Part shown: piece by piece, positions 60,622-64,000 of the stretch
How the letters are laid out: every line of letters begins with the position of its first letter
Position numbering within the stretch: the first letter of the stretch is position 1
Source of the DNA: Lentzea xinjiangensis
GTDB taxonomy: Bacteria > Actinomycetota > Actinomycetes > Mycobacteriales > Pseudonocardiaceae
Direction of reading: 5' to 3'
DNA length: 64,000 bases
Assembly (NCBI RefSeq): GCF_900110955.1
Contig: NZ_FOFR01000001.1
Span: forward strand, 976,410-1,040,409
Notes under the pieces: generated by a model
The model's database searches: none
Told to the model about the DNA's origin: nothing
The model's input: the letters and a program-made list of their open reading frames with translations, nothing else
Made by a program: the position numbers and the translations under genes

Positions 60622-62157
60622 GTGCCGGGGAACGGGTTGTGGCGCACGAAGTCGATCGAGCAGTCGATCGCGGACACGGACGAGCCGGACACGAAGCTCC
60701 GCAAGGACCTGACGGCCTGGGACCTCACGGTCTTCGGCGTCGCGGTCGTGATCGGCGCCGGCATCTTCACGCTCACCGCGAGCACCGCGGGCAACATCGC
60801 GGGGCCCTCGGTCTCGCTGTCGTTCGTGCTGGCGGCCATCGCCTGCGCGCTGGCCGCGTTGTGCTACGCCGAGTTCGCCTCGACGGTGCCGGTCGCGGGT
60901 AGCGCCTACACGTTCTCCTACGCCACCTTCGGCGAGTTCGCCGCGTGGATCATCGGCTGGGACCTGGTGCTGGAGTTCGCGGTCGGCTCGGCGGCGGTCG
61001 CGAAGGGGTGGTCGGCCTACCTGCAGACCACGCTCGGGCTCCTCGGGTTCGACGTGAAGACCGAGGTGGGCGAGGGCGTCAAGTTCGACTGGGGCGCGGT
61101 GCTGCTCGTCGCGGTGCTCACCGCCCTGCTCGTCGTCGGCACGAAGCTCAGCTCGCGGGTCAGCGCGGTCATCACGGCCATCAAGGTCGCGGTGGTGCTG
61201 CTCGTGATCGTGCTCGGCATCAGCTACATCAAGGCGGAGAACTACAGCCCGTTCATCCCGCCGGCCGCCGAGAGCGGTCCTGCCGCGCACAGCGGCATCG
61301 AGCAGTCGCTGTTCTCGTTGCTCACCGGGTACTCGGGCAGCACGTACGGCGTGCTCGGCATGCTCGCCGCGGCCAGCATCGTGTTCTTCGCGTTCATCGG
61401 CTTCGACGTCGTGGCGACCACGGCCGAGGAGACCAAGAACCCGCAGAAGGCCGTGCCGCGGGGCATCCTCGGCTCGCTCGCGATCGTCACCGTGCTCTAC
61501 GTCGCCGTGACGCTGGTGATCACCGGCATGGTGCCGTACGAGAAGCTCCGCACCCAGCCGGACGGCACGCGCGCGACGCTCGCCAGCGCGTTCGCGGACA
61601 ACGGCGTCGACTGGGCGGCCACCGTCATCTCCGTCGGCGCGCTCGCCGGTCTGACCACGGTCGTCATGGTGCTGATGCTCGGCCAGAGCCGGGTGCTGTT
61701 CGCGATGTCGCGCGACGGCCTGCTGCCGCGCGGTCTCGCGAAGACCGGCAGCCACGGCACGCCGACCCGCATCACGATCATCATCGGCGTGCTGGTCGCG
61801 GTCGCCGCCGGCTTCTTCCCGGCGGGCAAGCTCGAGGAGATGGTGAACGTCGGCACGCTGTTCGCGTTCATCCTCGTCTCCGCGGGCGTGCTGGTGCTGC
61901 GCAAGACGCGGCCCGACCTGTCGCGCGGCTTCCGGGTGCCGCTGGTGCCGCTGGTGCCGATCCTCGCGATCCTCGCCTGCCTGTGGCTGATGCTGAACCT
62001 GACCGCGCTCACCTGGGTCCGGTTCCTCGCCTGGATGGCGCTCGGTGTCGTCGTCTACTTCGTCTACAGCCGGCGCAGCTCGGTGCTCGCCAAGACCGGT
62101 GAGGCGAAGGTCGAGCCCGAACCGGTCGTCAAGCGCGGTGAAGAGCCGGGCATCTAG
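60622..62157 (+). CDS. APC family amino acid permease (cationic type)
   Basis: A 511-aa transporter with 12-14 TM helices. N-terminal LRKDLTAWDLTVFGVAVVIGAGIFTLTASTAGNIAGP and SLSFVLAAIACALAALCYAEFASTVPVAGSAYTFSYA are the APC core, with GAGIF binding the substrate backbone. FFAFIGFDVVATTAEETKNPQKAVPRGI is the conserved loop of cationic amino acid transporters. Rv3253c, the mycobacterial gene in this place, is the same type. GTG start with GGAGG 10 nt upstream. It probably imports basic amino acids. Confidence 0.92.
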   Translation: MPGNGLWRTKSIEQSIADTDEPDTKLRKDLTAWDLTVFGVAVVIGAGIFTLTASTAGNIAGPSVSLSFVLAAIACALAALCYAEFASTVPVAGSAYTFSYATFGEFAAWIIGWDLVLEFAVGSAAVAKGWSAYLQTTLGLLGFDVKTEVGEGVKFDWGAVLLVAVLTALLVVGTKLSSRVSAVITAIKVAVVLLVIVLGISYIKAENYSPFIPPAAESGPAAHSGIEQSLFSLLTGYSGSTYGVLGMLAAASIVFFAFIGFDVVATTAEETKNPQKAVPRGILGSLAIVTVLYVAVTLVITGMVPYEKLRTQPDGTRATLASAFADNGVDWAATVISVGALAGLTTVVMVLMLGQSRVLFAMSRDGLLPRGLAKTGSHGTPTRITIIIGVLVAVAAGFFPAGKLEEMVNVGTLFAFILVSAGVLVLRKTRPDLSRGFRVPLVPLVPILAILACLWLMLNLTALTWVRFLAWMALGVVVYFVYSRRSSVLAKTGEAKVEPEPVVKRGEEPGI

Positions 62158-62182
62158 CCCGTCAGCAACTACCCTGCGCAGC

Positions 62183-62638
62183 ATGGGAAACGCGCGGTGG
62201 CTCTCTGAGGAGGAGGGGCGCGTCTGGCACCACTTCGTCCAGGCGTACCACCTCCTCGAGAGACAGATCGAACAGCAGTTGCAACGCGACGCGGGTCTCT
62301 CCCACGCGCAGTACAACGTGCTGGTCGTGCTGTCCGGCCAGCCGGGCAACCGCATGCGGATGACCGAGCTGGCCCGCCGCGTCGTGGTGTCGAAGAGCTC
62401 GCTGACCTACCAGATCGGCAAGCTGGAGAAGACGGGACTCGTGCGGCGCGAGCCGCACGAGTCCGACGAGCGCGGCATCCTCGCCGTGCTCACCGACGAG
62501 GGCAGGGAGCTGCTGCGCAGCACCGCGCCCGGTCACGTCGAGACGGTGCGCGCGTACCTGATCGACCTCTTCTCGCCGGAGCAGCTCGCGCAGCTCGGGT
62601 CGTTCATGCGGGTGGTGCACGAGAAGGCGGACGACTAG
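62183..62638 (+). CDS. MarR-family transcriptional regulator
   Basis: A 151-aa dimeric regulator. The winged helix is GLSHAQYNVLVVLSGQPGNRMRMTELARRVVVSKSSLTYQIGKLEKTGLVRREPHESDERGILAVLTDEG, with recognition helix KSSLTYQIGKLE and the D/E-R wing. N- and C-terminal helices make the dimer. It starts at ATG 62183, 26 nt after the permease, so it may be co-transcribed, and its stop overlaps the end of the converging gene by 4 nt. Ligand unknown. Confidence 0.93.
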   Translation: MGNARWLSEEEGRVWHHFVQAYHLLERQIEQQLQRDAGLSHAQYNVLVVLSGQPGNRMRMTELARRVVVSKSSLTYQIGKLEKTGLVRREPHESDERGILAVLTDEGRELLRSTAPGHVETVRAYLIDLFSPEQLAQLGSFMRVVHEKADD

Positions 62639-63240
62639 AGCGTCAGCAGGTCGCGCTCCTGGAGGAAGTCGGCCACGTCGTCAGGGCCGTGCCGGGTCAC
62701 GTCGAGCTCGAACACGGGCAGGATCGACTTCGCCGCCAGCGCCCGGAGTTGCTGCTGTTCCTCGATGAACGGCTCCAGCGAGACGTACTGCTTCGGGTTC
62801 GCACTGATCTTCAGCCGTTCCGTTCGTGCTTCTTCGAACGTGTCCTCGGGCCGTGTGCACAGCACGATCGCGAAGTTGAGCGGCTTCAGGCGTTCTTCGA
62901 GCCAGTCAAAGCTGAACTCACGTCCGTGACGCGCCTGATAGGCCATCGTGGACAGGTGGAACCGGTCGACGATCCACGAGTAGTAGCGCTGCAGTTCGAA
63001 CATCCGCACCCACGTCTGGTAGGTCTCCATCGCGTGCGCGGTCTCCTCCGGCGCGAAGTCGATCAGTCCGCGGCCCCACGGCTCGTTGCTGAACCCGCTC
63101 CACTCCGCCGAGATCAACGGCGAGTGGTAGCGGTACTTGCGGTGGCCGACGAGACGGGGGTGCTCGTTGAGCGCGTAGGCCAGGTCCGTCTTGCCGGTCA
63201 GCCGGGTGCCTTCGAGGATGACCTTGGGCGTGAGCTTCAT
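62635..63240 (-). CDS. P-loop nucleoside/nucleotide kinase-like protein
   Basis: A 201-aa protein. VILEGTRLTGKTDLAYAL is a Walker A loop (residues 11-18), and the D-R-F/H signature (VDRFHLSTMAYQARHGREF, about residues 92-110) resembles the DRx region of thymidylate kinase-like proteins. FAIVLCTRPEDTFEEARTERL is a lid-like region. Substrate not known; a nucleoside or nucleotide kinase is plausible. It is convergent with marR, overlapping by 4 nt, and divergent from the GlmL-like gene by 17 bp. Confidence 0.7.
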   Translation of the reverse strand: MKLTPKVILEGTRLTGKTDLAYALNEHPRLVGHRKYRYHSPLISAEWSGFSNEPWGRGLIDFAPEETAHAMETYQTWVRMFELQRYYSWIVDRFHLSTMAYQARHGREFSFDWLEERLKPLNFAIVLCTRPEDTFEEARTERLKISANPKQYVSLEPFIEEQQQLRALAAKSILPVFELDVTRHGPDDVADFLQERDLLTL

Positions 63241-63257
63241 GGTGGTTAGCTTGCCTC

Positions 63258-64000
63258 GTGATCCTCTGCCTCGACGTCGGTTCCACCTGGACCAAGGCCG
63301 CGCTGGTGACGCCAGAGGGCGAGCTGGTCCGCACCGGACAGCACCCGACCACCCCTCCCGAGGTGCTGCGCGGCGTCGACGCGTTGCGTGCCGAGGTGGG
63401 CGACGGCGAGGTCCTGGCGTGCTCGTCGGCCGGCGGCGGGCTGCGGCTCGCGGTCGTCGGCCAGGAACGCGTGGTGAGCGCCGAGGCGGGCTACCGGGTG
63501 GCGCTGTCGGCGGGGGCCAGGGTCGTGCACGTCAGCGCGGGCCCGGTCGACGTCGGGGCGTTGCGGGCGGCGGCGCCCGACCTCGTGCTGCTGGTCGGCG
63601 GAACGGACGGCGGTGACCGGTCGGTCCTGCTGCACAACGCCGCGAGGCTGGCCCGCGTGGCCGTGCCGATCGTGCTGGCGGGCAACGCCGAGGCGCGGCA
63701 GGAGGCGCTGGGGCTCCTGGCGAAGCGCACCGTGGTGGCCTGCCCGAACGTGCTGCCGGACGTGGGCCGCCTCGCCCCGGAACCGGCCCGCGGGGCGATC
63801 CGCGCGGCGTTCCTCCAGCACGTCATCGGCGGCAAGGGCCTGTCGCGCGGGCCGCGGTTCCGGCGGCTCGTGCGGGCGGTGACCCCGGACGCCGTGCTGG
63901 CGGGCGTGTCCCGGCTCGCCGCGCAGGACCGCGAAGGCGCCGTGCTGGTGGTGGACGTCGGCGGCGCCACCACGGACGTCTACTCCGCCGTGTCCACAAT
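63258..64000 (+). CDS. GlmL/MutL-type glutamate mutase accessory protein, N-terminal part
   Basis: The first ~247 residues of an ASKHA-fold protein, truncated by the window end, from GTG 63258. ILCLDVGSTWTKAALVTPEGELV is the phosphate-1 motif, LVLLVGGTDGGDRSVLLHNAARLA is the second block and VVDVGGATTDVYS at the end is the phosphate-2 motif. It matches the MutL (PF13941) family of reactivating factors for B12-dependent glutamate mutase; other actinobacterial members are annotated only as glutamate mutase L. No mutase genes are in the window. Confidence 0.85.
   Translation, partial: MILCLDVGSTWTKAALVTPEGELVRTGQHPTTPPEVLRGVDALRAEVGDGEVLACSSAGGGLRLAVVGQERVVSAEAGYRVALSAGARVVHVSAGPVDVGALRAAAPDLVLLVGGTDGGDRSVLLHNAARLARVAVPIVLAGNAEARQEALGLLAKRTVVACPNVLPDVGRLAPEPARGAIRAAFLQHVIGGKGLSRGPRFRRLVRAVTPDAVLAGVSRLAAQDREGAVLVVDVGGATTDVYSAVST

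Noticed and set aside
60580..62355. 591-aa minus-strand open frame across the permease
   Set aside because: Runs antisense through a clear APC transporter and consists mostly of charged low-complexity sequence.

Overview
The window is high-GC DNA, with GTG and TTG starts, many 4-nt start/stop overlaps and long open shadow frames on both strands. Gene content (WhiB2, AccD/AccE with BirA, LCP proteins, F420 genes, ESX-type polymorphic toxin genes, ALF-repeat secreted proteins) points to an actinobacterium, most likely in the Pseudonocardiales. A genus such as Lentzea, Saccharothrix or Actinosynnema is only a guess. From memory, much of the gene order matches the Mycobacterium tuberculosis Rv3253c-Rv3281 block: accE-accD-birA-PH protein-gtrA-purK-purE-fadE25, TIGR03089-LCP-rmlD-wbbL-mannose guanylyltransferase-fbiB-fbiA-whiB2-metallopeptidase-DUF3499-manB-TobH-like-manA-permease. 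Lineage-specific genes are inserted into that backbone.

1-5.3 kb: the start of an MFS exporter with no normal start codon, a small membrane-anchored protein, a palindromic repeat, acyl-CoA carboxylase beta and epsilon subunits divergent from biotin ligase, a PH-domain membrane protein, HMG-CoA lyase and a shattered MaoC hydratase pseudogene. 5.4-9.0 kb: a polymorphic-toxin operon (YbaB-like, EspC-like, an 865-aa protein ending in a TNT-type NAD glycohydrolase, and a small probable immunity protein). 9.0-12.8 kb: a HisN-type phosphatase, a two-component system and two overlapping GtrA genes. 12.9-16.1 kb: a 760-aa fusion of ECF sigma factor, zinc-finger anti-sigma, membrane segments and extracellular domains, divergent from a degenerate GGDEF-like protein. 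16.3-21.7 kb: purKE, acyl-CoA dehydrogenase, a small secreted protein, an ArsR/AHSA1 pair with a clear tandem operator, and a META-domain lipoprotein.

21.7-29.5 kb is the most unusual part. Three secreted ALF-repeat proteins are clustered. The largest (about 1,400 aa) carries Ala-rich helices and ends in a domain with RelA/SpoT synthetase-like motifs, with an 81-aa probable immunity gene 11 nt downstream. The divergent one ends in two ricin-type lectin domains. I read this as a secreted effector/immunity locus with a nucleotide-pyrophosphokinase-like warhead.

29.7-44.1 kb: DoxX, a TIGR03089 protein, two LCP cell-wall ligases, RmlB and RmlD, and a set of GT2 and GT4 glycosyltransferases, including a coupled five-gene operon and a WbbL-like rhamnosyltransferase. 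This is a cell-envelope polysaccharide region. 44.2-44.4 kb holds six 30-bp tandem repeats. 44.5-51.1 kb: mannose-1-phosphate guanylyltransferase, an AlkA-type glycosylase, NUDIX, FbiB, FbiA, a site-2-like protease and WhiB2. 51.2-64 kb: a giant GT2 membrane protein, a metallopeptidase-family protein, DUF3499, the manB/Trm112/TobH-like/manA mannose operon, a CDF exporter, a second copy of the palindromic repeat, an APC permease, MarR, a P-loop kinase-like protein and the start of a GlmL/MutL-type protein cut by the window end. No tRNA, rRNA, IS element or CRISPR array was recognised.
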